Under the pieces are notes generated by a model. It saw only the letters and a program-made list of their open reading frames with translations. It was not told the origin of the DNA and ran no database searches. Shown piece by piece: positions 44,641 to 57,240 of a DNA stretch of 64,000 nucleotides (within the stretch, counting starts at the first letter, position 1; each line of letters starts with the position of its first letter). The DNA comes from Valencia hispanica (lineage: Eukaryota; Chordata; Actinopteri; Cyprinodontiformes; Valenciidae). A program made the position numbers and the translations under genes. The stretch is from NCBI GenBank assembly GCA_963556495.2, contig OY747702.1, forward strand, positions 46,023,680-46,087,679. Direction: 5' to 3'.

Positions 44641-47600
44641 ATAACACTTAACTTCAGGAATAGCCCCAAGCTCATCTCTTTATGTAATGACTATATGCTT
44701 AAAGATTGGTCTGTGCCAGGTAAGCATCCAAATAAGCTTTACAATTTCTGATAAGTGAAGAGGTTGAATATCAAGCCAGAATGATCTCAGATGCTCAAAG
44801 AACTGTATGGTTTCTCTTCAAATTAGTAAGAAACTTATAAAAAATATTGGAGGGGAAGTATGCATATTTTTTAGCTTCTTTGTATATTGACAAAATTTAA
44901 CACATAATCCAATTTTTGCATCCAGTTCTTGTTAAAATAAGTGTTTAAAGTTATTTTTCGTAATCATTCTATCTATGGATGAGAAGAGTTGAAATGCATG
45001 TTTTAAAGCTCAAAATCTGTATGACATTCATTTCCACAGGGAACGTATATGTAAACTTCTAAAAGGACTGCATGCATAATTTTACTCAAGATATTGCAAT
45101 CGAGGAAAAACAACTTGTGGGCAAAGTTGTGAGCAATCCCTACTTTACAATTTTCCCCTAACCCATTCAAATCCGGTGTGAAATGCATTAAAATGGGAAA
45201 TTACGTGTATAACTTTGAATAAAACATGTTGCAGATGGGGGTGCAGACATTGTTCGACCATTCAGGAAGACAATTTCTTTGAAAACCCACTCAATACACT
45301 GTTGCACATTCCCAGACTGCTGCTGGTGTTTAGGTTACTCTCTACTTTAAAGCCATACACACCGCAGTGCGAGTTTGTAAAAGTAATTGTGCCCCGGCTC
45401 ACACAAACTCGCCTGTTTTTCCTCTCCGGGTGGCTCAGCCTGTCACAGTCCGGGTCCATAATGAGACAATTTAGATGTCTCCTGTCATAGCAAGCTGTCA
45501 GCCTAAGCTCGGCACCGGGGGTTTCAAGGGAGAGCATCTCGTGATTCTCCTGACAAATCTGAGCCTATCCTATCTGGCTACAGGTGGGAAAAGTGTAATG
45601 AAAGCTTCTAAAAATAAGCCAGCCTCAGCGATAAAACCAGCAGTATAGATTAACTCTTGCAGCCTGTGGGGAGAGTATATCAGTGTAACGAGTTGACAGG
45701 TAGTTTTTTGTCTCGTCTCATCTGTGGTGGAATACCTATAGATTGAACGTGGCGGCATGAATAAGATCTCATTTATCTCTGGGGAATGTCTGCACAAACA
45801 TCTTCACAATCTGAAATAAGATCTAGTCTCTCTCCTATCATGGCTGATCTTTTCCCATGAGAGATTTCCATGTTTGTGTTCCTTTGGTGAAACACTAAAA
45901 TGGCTGGATAACACCTGTCCCACCACAATAAACATCTTACCACCACCTCCGGTGACCTTCAAGCCCCCCCCCGTTTGCCCCCTTTCCATCAAAACTCTAC
46001 ATCTTCCCTTGCTTGGTAATTCTCTAATTAAAGTTTAATAAGGGGGGAATTTCAGGAATGCTTTGTTATCGCTGCTACTGCTACTTCCATTACCGCTGCT
46101 GCTTTGAAAATAAGAAGAGTAGGCGTGGGCATGTGTGGAGAGGTAAGAACGATTAGTTGATAATGTCAGAAACTGTCCGTGCTCCACGCTAATGATGAAT
46201 GGCTGCTCCGCATTTCCTTGTCCTAGTTTTGCCAATTCCTGAGGTAATATCTGTTATTATGTCTTTTTTAAATGACCCCCTCTCTGTCTTATTCTGGCCC
46301 TGTAAAAATAGGAACACGAGCAGCTTATCCCTGAAACTGCTTTATCAGTCCATCACAGGAGCCTAAAGAGTTATACATCTTCTGCTTGTTCATCCAGTCA
46401 GATGAGAGACGAGAGTAGACGGTCATTTGGTTCAACGCCAAGCTCATCAGCTGCCCTGATGACTACTGAGAGCAGAATATATATCACAGCAGTGCGTTGA
46501 TACAGAAACACAGCACATTAAATGAGCTGCTTATTGATAGTTGCAAAACTGATTTGTAAGTATTGGCTGCCAAAACCACCGCAATAACAAATGTTCGTAA
46601 ATGGAGCCGCAGGATAATGGGTTTTCTATCACTAAGGCCTAACAGATTAAACCATGCTGGTCTGGAAGTCTAATTACAGCAACAAGAGGTCACATTCATT
46701 AGAAAACATCAAGTGTCAAACATGCACAGTTTGAAGAATGACCAACAAAAATTTCATCCCCACTGGGTTTAATTTTCTTTGTCAATGCAAACTGATTTGT
46801 TACTCTTCCGGATCTTCCTCGTTTGTTTTCTCTTGTTGCTCATCTCTCATCGACCTCATCATGAATCTGTCGCGTGCAAACTCATACTTCACTTTCATGG
46901 TTGGCTGAGCTGTTCAAATCTAATCTCTCCCCTGTGGGTCTTTTTCACAGTTGTTACATCTCTTATCCGACACCTCTTCGTTCTACTTCGTGTTGCATTT
47001 TGTACGGATGTTCACTAAGCTGTAAACAAAAACCCAAGAAGAATAGAACTAGATGTGTTTTGTTTTTCATTAAGGGCCATTAAAATAAAACACTGAAAAC
47101 CAGGGTGGATAAGTAGAGTCGTATCCTATACTAGAACCTGGAACATGGAAGAACATGCAAACTGCGCACAGAAAGAAGTTGATTTGAATGGCTTTGAGTG
47201 TAGACAAATAGTCCCAAGTCTTTTAGGTGAGCTTCTGTAAAAAGCTTTTAAGCAGATAATATCATACTTTGGTTTCTTTTTAAAAAAAACAGTCTAATAT
47301 TAAAGTTATTTTAAGTAAAAAACATAGTTTTATTCATTTTTACACAGCCTTACATTTCTATCAGTTTGTTACTGTGACAGAAAATACTATATGGTCTCAG
47401 TTTTCAGTACATGTTTCCCACAGGAAGATCATTAGGGGTGGACTGCTTCATACCTCCACTACCCGTGCAAATAGTTACTGACTTTTTTATAAATAACCAC
47501 AAAATGTCAAATTGAGGTAGGTAAAGGGTTCATTACGTCGTGTTAGCAAAAACCAACATGATTTTTTTGCCTTCTGGACCAACCTGTCTGGATTTTTACT

Positions 47601-50395
47601 TAATGAAGAGAGTAATCAAGAATCGGTAAGACATTAACTGCTTATAACCATTTAAGAGAACCTCATTACAAAAATCCTAAACTATCCCTTTAAAGCTTTT
47701 TTTTCTCCTTGCCCCCAAAAATAACCATATTAAAGTGCCATATATTCCTGTTGCACAGAATTACACAAACTCAATAGTAATACAGGACTAATTTACCAAC
47801 AATAACTGTCTGCATGGAAGAGCTGTAGCTCATAGTGTGCATGTCAACTCCTTAGTGGAAGAGAGGAAGAGTTAATGCCCTAGTGAGTGTATCTAAGGTG
47901 TTTTGCCATGACGTTGGAGGCTTGCTCTCATGTGCCTTCCTCCTTCATTCACTAAACGGAGACGAGTAGCTTCAGCTAATGCATTGCTTTAGCACTGCAT
48001 TACCTCAGACATACTAACCCACACATCCAGACAGAATCATGTCATGAGCGGAGATGCTCGTGCTGCATAAGCACATTAAGGGATCAGGGTTATTAAGCCA
48101 AGGATGAAGTGTGTAAATTGTGCCAGAAACAGAGCCAAACATTCTTTTAACATAGCATAAGCCCCATTAGTGCTACAGCATCACACAGTGGATTTGTTTG
48201 GTGCCTGACAGCCTCCCCACACATTCACCCTGCACATATGACTGGTTTGTGCCAAGGAGGCTCTGCTTTGTTGTTCATCCTTTACAATCCAACGTTTAGT
48301 GTCGGAAACGCTGCATATTGCTCTCCCACCAGCAGGTCTGGGCCTCGGTAGAAACTGGTACCGATCGCTTGCTGACTTTCAGGCCTGGTTACCATGGCAG
48401 CCATTGTGAATGGTGCTCAGTTTGGAGCAAAGAGTCTGACAGTGTCAGCTGATATCGACCAGGTTCTCAGTTTACAATTTTTCCTCTGCACAGAGTCTGA
48501 ATCTGTGATCAGCCTTCTGTGCTTTGTAATGTCTTCAGGCTCCTCTGTGGGCCACCACACTTTGCATCTGAGTGCTCCTCGCAGGGAGATGGGGGGGATA
48601 GTTGGGGTGGGGGGGTTATTTTGGTCACAAGCACTTTTCTTTTTATTTCTGCCAGGGACTGTTTGTTATGCAGCATTGTTGTAGCGTGATAATGCTAGGC
48701 CTGTGGTTGAGCTGAAGGCTGGCTTTGTCTACACCAAAATCCAGTGAGGAAACCAAAGTGCATGAAAAGTTACTCCCATTACTGAAGCTTTTAAGGTTAA
48801 CCCCTTCCAAACCCCACTCTGAAAGTTACCCCCCGCAATCTCTGAAGGTTCAAAACTAATTAAAAACAAACCGGGCAGCCCTGAGGCTTCTGACTTTCTA
48901 CAGATGTCCTTCTGAGTCTGTGAAGTGCACTGCTGTATGGCTCTGAATTAGAGAGTGTATGAAATGATGAGGTGTGAGACAGCGTACTCTGCCATGATCA
49001 GAGCGCTGTGAGTTCAAAGGGCCTGCCTGCAGCAGTTAATGAAGCCAGTGACTCCCCTCACCACTTGACTGCCTCTTCGTTTATTCACAATCTCACTCCA
49101 GCTGAAGAGGTGAATTTGTGGCTACAAGGTTACCTTGGGTTGTTACCTACTGAACATGACCAAAATAAAGAGGACCACTCTTTGAGTGGGAAGCCACATT
49201 TTCATCCACTATGTAACATGTGGAGAAGTCTTACATTTTCAAAAGCTGTACTTTTCAGACTTTAAATGTGCAAATGAGGCACTTTTTTAAGTTGTCACTG
49301 TATTTCCTATGTTGCTATGTATGTTGATGTGTTGAAAAACAATGAATGGAATGGATTTTGTTGAACATTAAAGGTCTCATTCCCTCAGAAACCGTATAAT
49401 GCTTGTTCTTTGTGAAATACGATCGGTCACTCTGCGCTGCATATGCATGCTGCACGTGAACAATTTCACAGAAAGAAAACAGACAGCAAAACGAGTGAGT
49501 CAGAAAAAGCTAGTCCCTTCTACGTCACAGAGAAAATTAGCATTCATGGTCTTGCCTACATTGGCTTGCGACCACCCACGGGAAGGCTGGTTTTGCAGCC
49601 TGGAGAGAGCAGAGCACGTCTCTGCTAGTAGAAGCTAGAAGCCGAAGCTAACTGTTAGCAACAAAGCTAACTGTTAGGAACTCCACAGCATGGCAGCTAG
49701 CTTGATGCACTTCCAGTTTGAATAGTACATTTGTATTGGGATCAAGAATGAAGAATTCACGGTGTTCTACTACATGAGGATGAATGCTCCAAATGCTCAT
49801 AATTATTAGACAAATTAAATTTTTTTTAAAGTATGTCAAGCTGTCTGTATCACTTTCCCTATTTAGCGTCAGAGATTCCTAAGTAAATCTTCATGAGTGC
49901 AAACAGAGTGTTTGCATGGAGTTGTGTGAGATTAGTTAATATTTACGGGTCATTGCTGTGATATTTGAGTAGAAGATGTGTAAATGCTATCGCAGTGTTG
50001 CACAAGTATGCACGACATGTGAGAGGTGTGTTGTCAAGTTGTGGGAATTGTGGGTGCCCTGGTTTTTTTGGAGATCAAATGCTGTATGTTACAGTGTCAA
50101 ATGCATAGGAAGGCAACGCTGAAGTGTTGTTGACCTATGATAGCATATTTTGTTCTTCATTGAAATGCAAGGCAGATGTGGAACAGTGTAATAAGGGAAT
50201 TAGAATTTCAAACTGCAGTACTTTTGTTCACCCAACTCCACTTTGACCTCACTTTTATAAACCTAATGTTACAAATAGTATTGTTTTCATGTCGAAATAA
50301 GTAATCAGCTAGGCTTCTTTAGACAAATACCTTTATATCAATTAGCATCACTAAATCAACTGAAATTGGCCGTGTTGTGATATAATTAGTTCAGA
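44641..50395. other. Unassigned central part of apln intron 1 (5.7 kb)
   Basis: Largest stretch free of recognised transposons. Local features only: a C run at 45964-45972, and a pair of GCTAACTGTTAG words 19 bp apart (about 49648-49678). No frame here has a recognisable domain. Confidence 0.4.
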
Positions 50396-50396
50396 G

Positions 50397-50440
<44 letters not shown>
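50396..50440. repeat. (AT)n microsatellite
   Basis: About 22 uninterrupted AT units in apln intron 1. Confidence 0.93.
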
Positions 50441-50441
<1 letters not shown>

Positions 50442-50444
<3 letters not shown>

Positions 50445-52129
50445 TTTGGGCTGCCTTATAGAATTTATTGTGTCTCGCAGAGTTCCTCGATTTGAAACTG
50501 GTCACCCTTTGAGCAAACTAAGACACAAACATAAAATAACTCCATAGGGAGATTTTTGCTACCAACTTTCCACTACATGTGCCAAACAGCAGAGCGTATA
50601 GGAGCAGGGGGAGATGCTGGGTCTGCTGTTTCCGATAACAGCAGCGAAGTTACCCTTACAGTGCAGGAGCTAGGTAACGATACCAACCATTGCCCTGATC
50701 TCCAGAGACCGCAACGTCAAGGGCAAGGGATCCTCCAACTATCCGTTTCCATGGACACACAAATTATATGTGCAGACCAGGCCCCTCCCTCACCTGTGTC
50801 ATCACTGCTTCCCCCTGCTGTGAATCTGCATGTCTTCCACCATTAGAGATGTGGGGGGAAAAAAAGAGAGAAACTGAAAGCCATAGCTGTGCAGGGTTCT
50901 TTGCAGTTTTTAAAACATGAGGAGACGAACAGTTGCCCCAAAGCAAGCACTATATTTTTTGAACGAAAAAGAGCCCCTGCATTTCTTCATTCTCTGTGTT
51001 TCTTAACCAAACTTAAATTTATGAAAGAGCAAATCATGAAGTAAAGGTTTAAGTGGAGATATTAACCCCAGAAAGGTAATGTAATCTACAGCCACATATT
51101 TTAAGTTATTAATGATTTTGTTTTATATTTTCTCATTAAGACATACTGATTTAAAAAGTTGCCCCAAAAATAAATAAATCTGGAACATGTGAAGTTAATT
51201 AGGACCTCTAAATATCTTTGAAAGCTTTACAGCAGCTGATTTGCGATACACAAGTATTGGCAAAGAAGATAAATGTCATTTAACAGAAATAATGCTGCAA
51301 GAGGAAAGAAACTGAGAAAAAAGTACAGAAAACAGATTTTTTTTCTTAAACTATAAGGGTTTTGTTAAATATATTAAATTTAAATTAAGATTATTTTTAT
51401 ATTTTCCTCTTATTTTACTTTTTAATCAAATGTACAGGATTTTACCCATTTTTCATGATACACTTGTCTTGCTTTACACAGTTTTCCAAATCACTACTTT
51501 AACATGTGCTGCACAAATGTTTTTTACCCCTAGCTCAATCTAGTGTAATAAAACATGATAACCAAATTCGTCACACATATTTAGTGAGGAAATAAAAATT
51601 GTGAAGTCTTTCACTAACGGGTTAAGCTGTAAGTGAGCTGAAGTTCAGTTTTTTCATTGGACCTTTTTGTTCAGAGGGAGAGGATAAATTGTTTTCTTGA
51701 TCCGGAGGCATGTTTATGAATTCCATATATTGTTTAGCTCTTCTATTTTTACAAACATCTGGTTGTGTTCAGGGGCCTGAGTGGTCTCCTCCTTGGAGAA
51801 TAAAACAGAGGGATGCAGCGTGGGGCCCCCCATCCTGATCCAGGAAACAGTATGTGGGGAGATCCATGCTATTATTTAGTGGCAGATAGTTCGATTGACC
51901 AGCATCTAAATGTGTGTCTGAAATAATCTCCAAAGGGTAATAACATTTGTGATCAAAGGCAGCGCAATATGGATGAATAATGTATGATTCCATCAATTAA
52001 TGATTTCTGTTGTCACCAAAGGGACACAGGAGTGAGGAAGATGAGGTAGACTGTGCAGAGGAACATAGGAATTGAGGTGAATGGCATATTTTCAAATCAG
52101 ATGATGAGCACCAACACGCCCCACAATTC
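50442..52129. other. Unassigned part of apln intron 1
   Basis: No repeat family or exon recognised; short random frames only. Confidence 0.4.
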
Positions 52130-53072
52130 TCTGACACATTTGCTTTGTATTAGTGCCAGGAAATGTCATTTTTTATAAATTTGTGTGATGGATCTGTTCA
52201 TCCAAATTTACACATAATTTCAAAGTGGAGTTAAAATATTACATGGCTTTGACATTTTTTTACAAAAAAATAAAAAATCTAAAAAATCTCATGGGTTTGC
52301 ATTTGTGCTTTATAGAGCCAGCTTCTCCTGTGATTTCAGCTTTCAAGGTATCAGTGTATGTCCCCATCAGCTTTGGACATCTAGAGACTGAAATTGTTTG
52401 CCCATTTAGCCAAATACCTCAAGCTCAGTCACATTATATGGAAAACATTTTTGAACAATACTGTTGAACTCTTGGCCTAAATTATCCATTGGATTTAGGT
52501 TTGGACTTTGACTAGACATTTCTAACAGATGAAGATACTTCGACCTAGACCATTTCTTTGTAGCTCTGTAGGTCTCTGTCCAGCTGGAAGGTGAGCCTTC
52601 ACCAGAGTTGCAGGTCTTCCCAATTAGCTCTTTCCTGTTTCTTCCAAAGAAAAGCAACCCCATAGCATGATGCTCTCACCTCCATGTTTTGCAATGGAAA
52701 TGGTTACCTCAGGGCGATGTGCAGTATGCATATGGATTTAAAAGTTGGATAATTTGTGAAGTGCATGACTAATAGTTATGCTGACGACAGATTCTCCCAC
52801 CTGAGATTTAGTTTAAATGGAGCGCCATGCTATTGTCGGTTTGTAGCGGTATCATGCACTTACATATTGCATGTCGAGCTGTCCTTTGTGGTATGTTCAA
52901 AGCTTTAGATATTTGTTTTATCCTACTTTAACCTAGACCACAACTTTCTTCCTGACCTATCTGCTGTGTAATTGGTCTTCATGATGTTTCTTGTGCATTA
53001 AAGTTCTCTAACAAACCTCCAAGGCCTTCATGGAACTCAGGAGATATGAATACTTTTGCAAGGCACTGTATA
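52130..53072 (-). pseudogene. Degenerate Tc1-like transposon
   Basis: CAGCTTTGGACATCTAGAGACTGAAATTGTTTGCCCATTTAGCC (52370-52413), CTCAGTCACATTATATGGA, GGATTTAGGTTTGGACTTTGACTAGACATTTCTAACAG (52491-52528), GTCCAGCTGGAAGGTGAGCCTTC (52575-52600) and CCCCATAGCATGATGCTCTCACC (52658-52680) track the intact copy at 17490-17880 in the same order. The right end GATATGAATACTTTTGCAAGGCACTGTA is at 53042-53070. Minus-strand transposase. Confidence 0.8.
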
Positions 53073-55229
53073 TCCACAAAGTACAAATCCACCAATTCTA
53101 AAATCCATTGTCTTACTCAGAAAAATAGAAAATTTGCAACATTTTTAATCAGAAGGAAAATTACAGTGATCCATAATGGCCTCCGTAGAGGTTTACTGTA
53201 GCGTCAGTAACCACATTTATCCAATCTGTCAGACTGATTTTCTTTTTTTCTACAGAGCTGCTGAAAAATGAATGTTAACAACAAATGGTATCTGCAAAGC
53301 AATAGAAAAGCGTCATATTTTCACATTCTGGACTTCAACAAATGAAGGCTGAAAGTAATTAGAGCACCTGCATTCTTAAAGACCGCAGTATTTATTCTGT
53401 GGTCTGGCAGGCGGTTAATAAAAACGTCCACTCAGGTCGCGATCAGGAATCCGATCTGCCGGTACAACCGCTCTAAATGTAACACTTGATGTTGGAAAAA
53501 AAAAAGAGTCATAAATCATTTTCTTATTGGACTCTAGTACAAATTGGAGCTCTTTCTGAAAAATATCTGGGTCTAATTAAGTTTTCAGGAGTGCCCCCCA
53601 GGCCTGAGCGTTGGGTTTTGGTGAGGCCTGGTTAACAGAGAACCCCTTCCGCTGCCCCACCACCACCACTTTGTCTAACCCTGAAGGGTTGCGCCCTGAG
53701 AGCGCAAAGTGGGGGCCGAACTACACTGATCACAAAAAGAGGAAGTAGAACAGGTTCATTATTCCCTTGATTAAATATATTTTCAAAAAGAAAATACAAC
53801 AAATGACTCCTTTGCTGGAAATCTCACACAACCTCTCAGCTCACTTCCTGTTGCCCTTTTCCTTTTCTGCCCTCTTTGAACCATCTTTTACTTTCCCCCT
53901 TTGCTTTTTTCTGCTTCACTGGATTTGTTCTCAAGGGAAGATCTAAGTAAGTAGATTTATTCATTTTAAAGGCTCTGAATTACATTACTGCAGTCGCATA
54001 TGCCAAAGTCTTCAGCTGCTGAGCTCTCCTGAGACTGTCAGCCCAAAGGTTACTCTTATATCCTCACCAAATGAGCTATGATTTTTCACTAAATCTCTTC
54101 ATTACCTCTCACCCCAAGGCACTTATTAGTGGGTGTATTTAATAAATTGCGTTCTGAGTGATAATATACAGATGGGAAGGAGCTCATCATCCAGCACATT
54201 TTGAAAGATGCCCTTTCTGCAGTCTCTAACATGTCATGGTTTTTTGATGTAGATAATATGGACCCAATTTCAAGATTAAACAGGACAAGAATAGACAAAA
54301 ATTTAGCCTAAGGAAAGTACTTAATTTATCAGATGTTAAACTTTGATGCTATTGTAAAACTGACTGAATGAAGAAAAACTCAAAAATATGATATTTTTGC
54401 TATGAAGTAATGCCCCATGTGATTTGTACTCTTCAGTGTGGATGGGACTCAAAGGTAGCTATTTTGGTGCTTTCAGCATCAAGAAGTAAAGAGATGTAAG
54501 AAGCTATTTAGAAAGTTTTATTTTTTATGGTTAGACAACAGTTCATTCAGGCTGCGAGGGAGTGAGAGAAAGCAAGACTTTCAGTAGATAACGGTAAGGC
54601 CGAATGGGGTAGAACAAATTTTTTTTTTCTCATTTTAAGCTTTAAACCTGTGTCTATTTCAAAATAAAGTGAGATTGGGGGAAAAATATCTGGGCCGTCC
54701 TTATATCTACATAGATTGTAGTTGTTAAAGACGAATCAGCAAAATCCTTTTTGACAGGTCAAGGCTTTACAGAAACAGCCACACAATTCTGATTGCTTAA
54801 TAAGTTTGAAGCTGTTTCTGCACCAAACATAACAGGATATTTCTTAATTAGAATTAGTTAAGTTCACTGTTTGGGGTATAGTTTTATGAGCAAACATAAA
54901 ACAGAATGCTTGTAACTGAAAATGTGGCTGTTAGAAATGGCTGGTGTAAATTTCAACCATACAGCTTGACAATAAACTGAAATAATAAACTAGTGAGAAC
55001 AACAAAATTAGTTACAGTAGGGACTTATGATATATATCAACACAAACAAATCAAATGAATATAAAAATGGCAAGTTTTACAAATCAAATCAGAAAATTAA
55101 TTCAGTCCTTAGGTCACACAGTTGTCATATTTACTACTTTTTCTGAAGAACTAAATCATACAGCAGACATAATTTGAACTATAATTTAATTTCAGTGGAT
55201 GTGGAGCAACCTTCATCAGTCATAACTTG
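53073..55229. other. Unassigned part of apln intron 1
   Basis: Nothing recognised apart from short simple-sequence patches. Confidence 0.4.
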
Positions 55230-56200
55230 AGCTTAATCTTTTTTGAATGGCCCAGACAGTCATTCACATTAATGAGGACATCTTTTCGACCACCATTGTT
55301 TACAACATTCCCCAATTTCTTTCTAAAGTAGCTGATTGTTTACACAGAAACACCATAATTTGACTCACTGTCATACTGTAGGGTTTCCAGATCTGGTGGT
55401 TGCAAGACAAAGCCAAACTGTTAACACTCCAACCCTGTGTTTGGCAGCTGGTATGACACGTTTGAAATGGTAAGTTTGGGTTTTCATGTAAGTAGTGTTA
55501 TGTACGAGAGCCAAACATCTCTACTTTGGTTATTTCTCTCCAAATTACTTTGTTCTGAAAATTGTGCAGTCTTCTTAAAGGGAACTTTGCTAATCTAAGT
55601 AATGCTGCAACATTAACAAGAAGAACGTCTTCTGGCAGACCTACCAAACAAGCTGTTCTTGTTTAGTCTTTTTCGCATTGTAACTGGGTCACTGGGGTCT
55701 GCAGAGTCTGAGGTGTAGCTCTGTGTTCAACGGTTTCTTTTACCCCTTAGATGTTTGACGTTGGGGTAATATTGTTTAGAAGCTCACTCCTGGGAAGACT
55801 GGCAACTGTCTAGCTTTTGTTTCCATTTCAGGAATAAACTTTCTCAGTGTTGAATATTGGCATAAAATCTGTTTAGATATGTCCTTATGACCCTTCTTAG
55901 ACTGATGGGGAGTAACAATCGATTCTCTAAACCCAAAGTCATGTTGGCCAGAATCCTCCTTGTTGTGTGGGATTTTATAACCCACACACTAAATGATTCT
56001 TTGATGATATGTAGAACCTGTATTTGTGTTTGAAGCTGTAGATTATTGGCTCTGTTTTCCTGCGATGCAGCATGAGGAGGAAATCCAGGGTCTTCATGCA
56101 ACAGATTCCATCTGATGTTGTGGGTGTGTTACATAGTGTGAGTAATATAAACCCAGCTGGTCCTCTCACAAGCTCCTGTGCCTAAAAAAAACTTGTCACT
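55230..56200 (-). pseudogene. Tc1/mariner-type transposon remnant (fourth lineage)
   Basis: Plus-strand words CCCTGTGTTTGGCAGCTGGTATGACACG (55433-55460), GCCAAACATCTCTACTTTGGTT, TTTGCTAATCTAAGTAATGCTGC, ACCAAACAAGCTGTTCTTGTTTAGTCTTTTTC, GCAGAGTCTGAGGTGTAGCTCTG, CTCACTCCTGGGAAGACTGGCAACTGTC (55781-55808) and GACTGATGGGGAGTAACAATCGATTCTCTAA run in the order of a reverse-complement transposase of a common fish Tc1/mariner lineage. Decayed frames. Confidence 0.65.
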
Positions 56201-57126
56201 GTGATTTTAATGTAATCTTGTAATAACCTTTCTGCTGCTCCCTCGTTTGACCCAACTTTTTGCCCACAGTTACTGAGTTATTCCCTAGACATCTGGAAAA
56301 GTTTTGCTGCTTCACTTTTCCACACACTGTCCATAATCACATCCACAGCCTCAAACATCTTCTTTATGTTAGACAAAGCTGAGTTATGAGGTAAAGTGTT
56401 CTGCTTACATCTGATTCTGGTGGAGAAAGATATTAGTCATGGGCTATTAGGATAACTTTGAGTAAAAAAAAAACAACAGAATTTACAGTTTCATGGATTT
56501 AACACAAAAATTTAAAACTAAAAAGCATATATAACATGATTGTTTCTATTCAAAACAGAAAAGAAAAAGTACATTTTTAAGCTAAGATAGCATATGGAGC
56601 ATTAGGATTATAATAAGGTTTATAAAATGTATGTATATTCATAGAAAAAAAACTTCAACACAGAATATTACACGTTTCCCTCAGTACTTCAGCTATTAAG
56701 CATCTAAATATGAAGAATGCTAACCCTAAGTAGATTGGTTTGTTCTTCCTTTCAGGAGATATACAGGTTCTGTTATAGTTATGTAGTTTTTATTTCTTGT
56801 CCTTTTTATGCAGAAATTATTTCTTCTGTCATTTATTATTTGTTTTTTGGTTTGAGGATGTTATCCAGAGGTGAAGCTAGAATATCTGCTCTGAAGAGAT
56901 GTGTTTTTGGCTTTCTTTCAGCCAGCTGGCCTGCAGTGGGCCAAAGCAGGTGAAGGAAGGTGTTGGGGTGAGGGGGATTGGGGAGAATGACTCTGCTCCA
57001 GATAATTTTTCCAGGTTTAGCGCCCTTCTTTTAGCCAAGTGACCTGTAGTGCACAGCAACAGGTAGGGGAGGGGCAGCGCTGTTTCATATAGCTGGCACT
57101 TTCTCTGGCATCTTCATAGATGGACT
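56201..57126. other. Unassigned part of apln intron 1
   Basis: Nothing recognised; a plus-strand frame at 56717-56953 shows no domain. Confidence 0.4.
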
Positions 57127-57240
57127 TCGAATCCAGAAAATGGCGTACCCCGCCTCTCGCCCCTTGACTGCTGGAGATAGACACCAGTCCCCACCCCCTT
57201 CAACCCTGCATAGGATGGACGGGTACAGATAATGGATGGA
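57127..57240 (+). repeat. SINE/LINE-like 3' tail fragment
   Basis: CTTCGAATCCAG..., GCGTACCCCGCCTCTCGCCCCTTGACTGCTGGAGATAGACACCAG, ..AACCCTGCATAGGATGGACGGGTACAGATAATGGATGGACG. Same tail family as 27239-27362 and, in reverse, 5870-6165. Confidence 0.7.
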
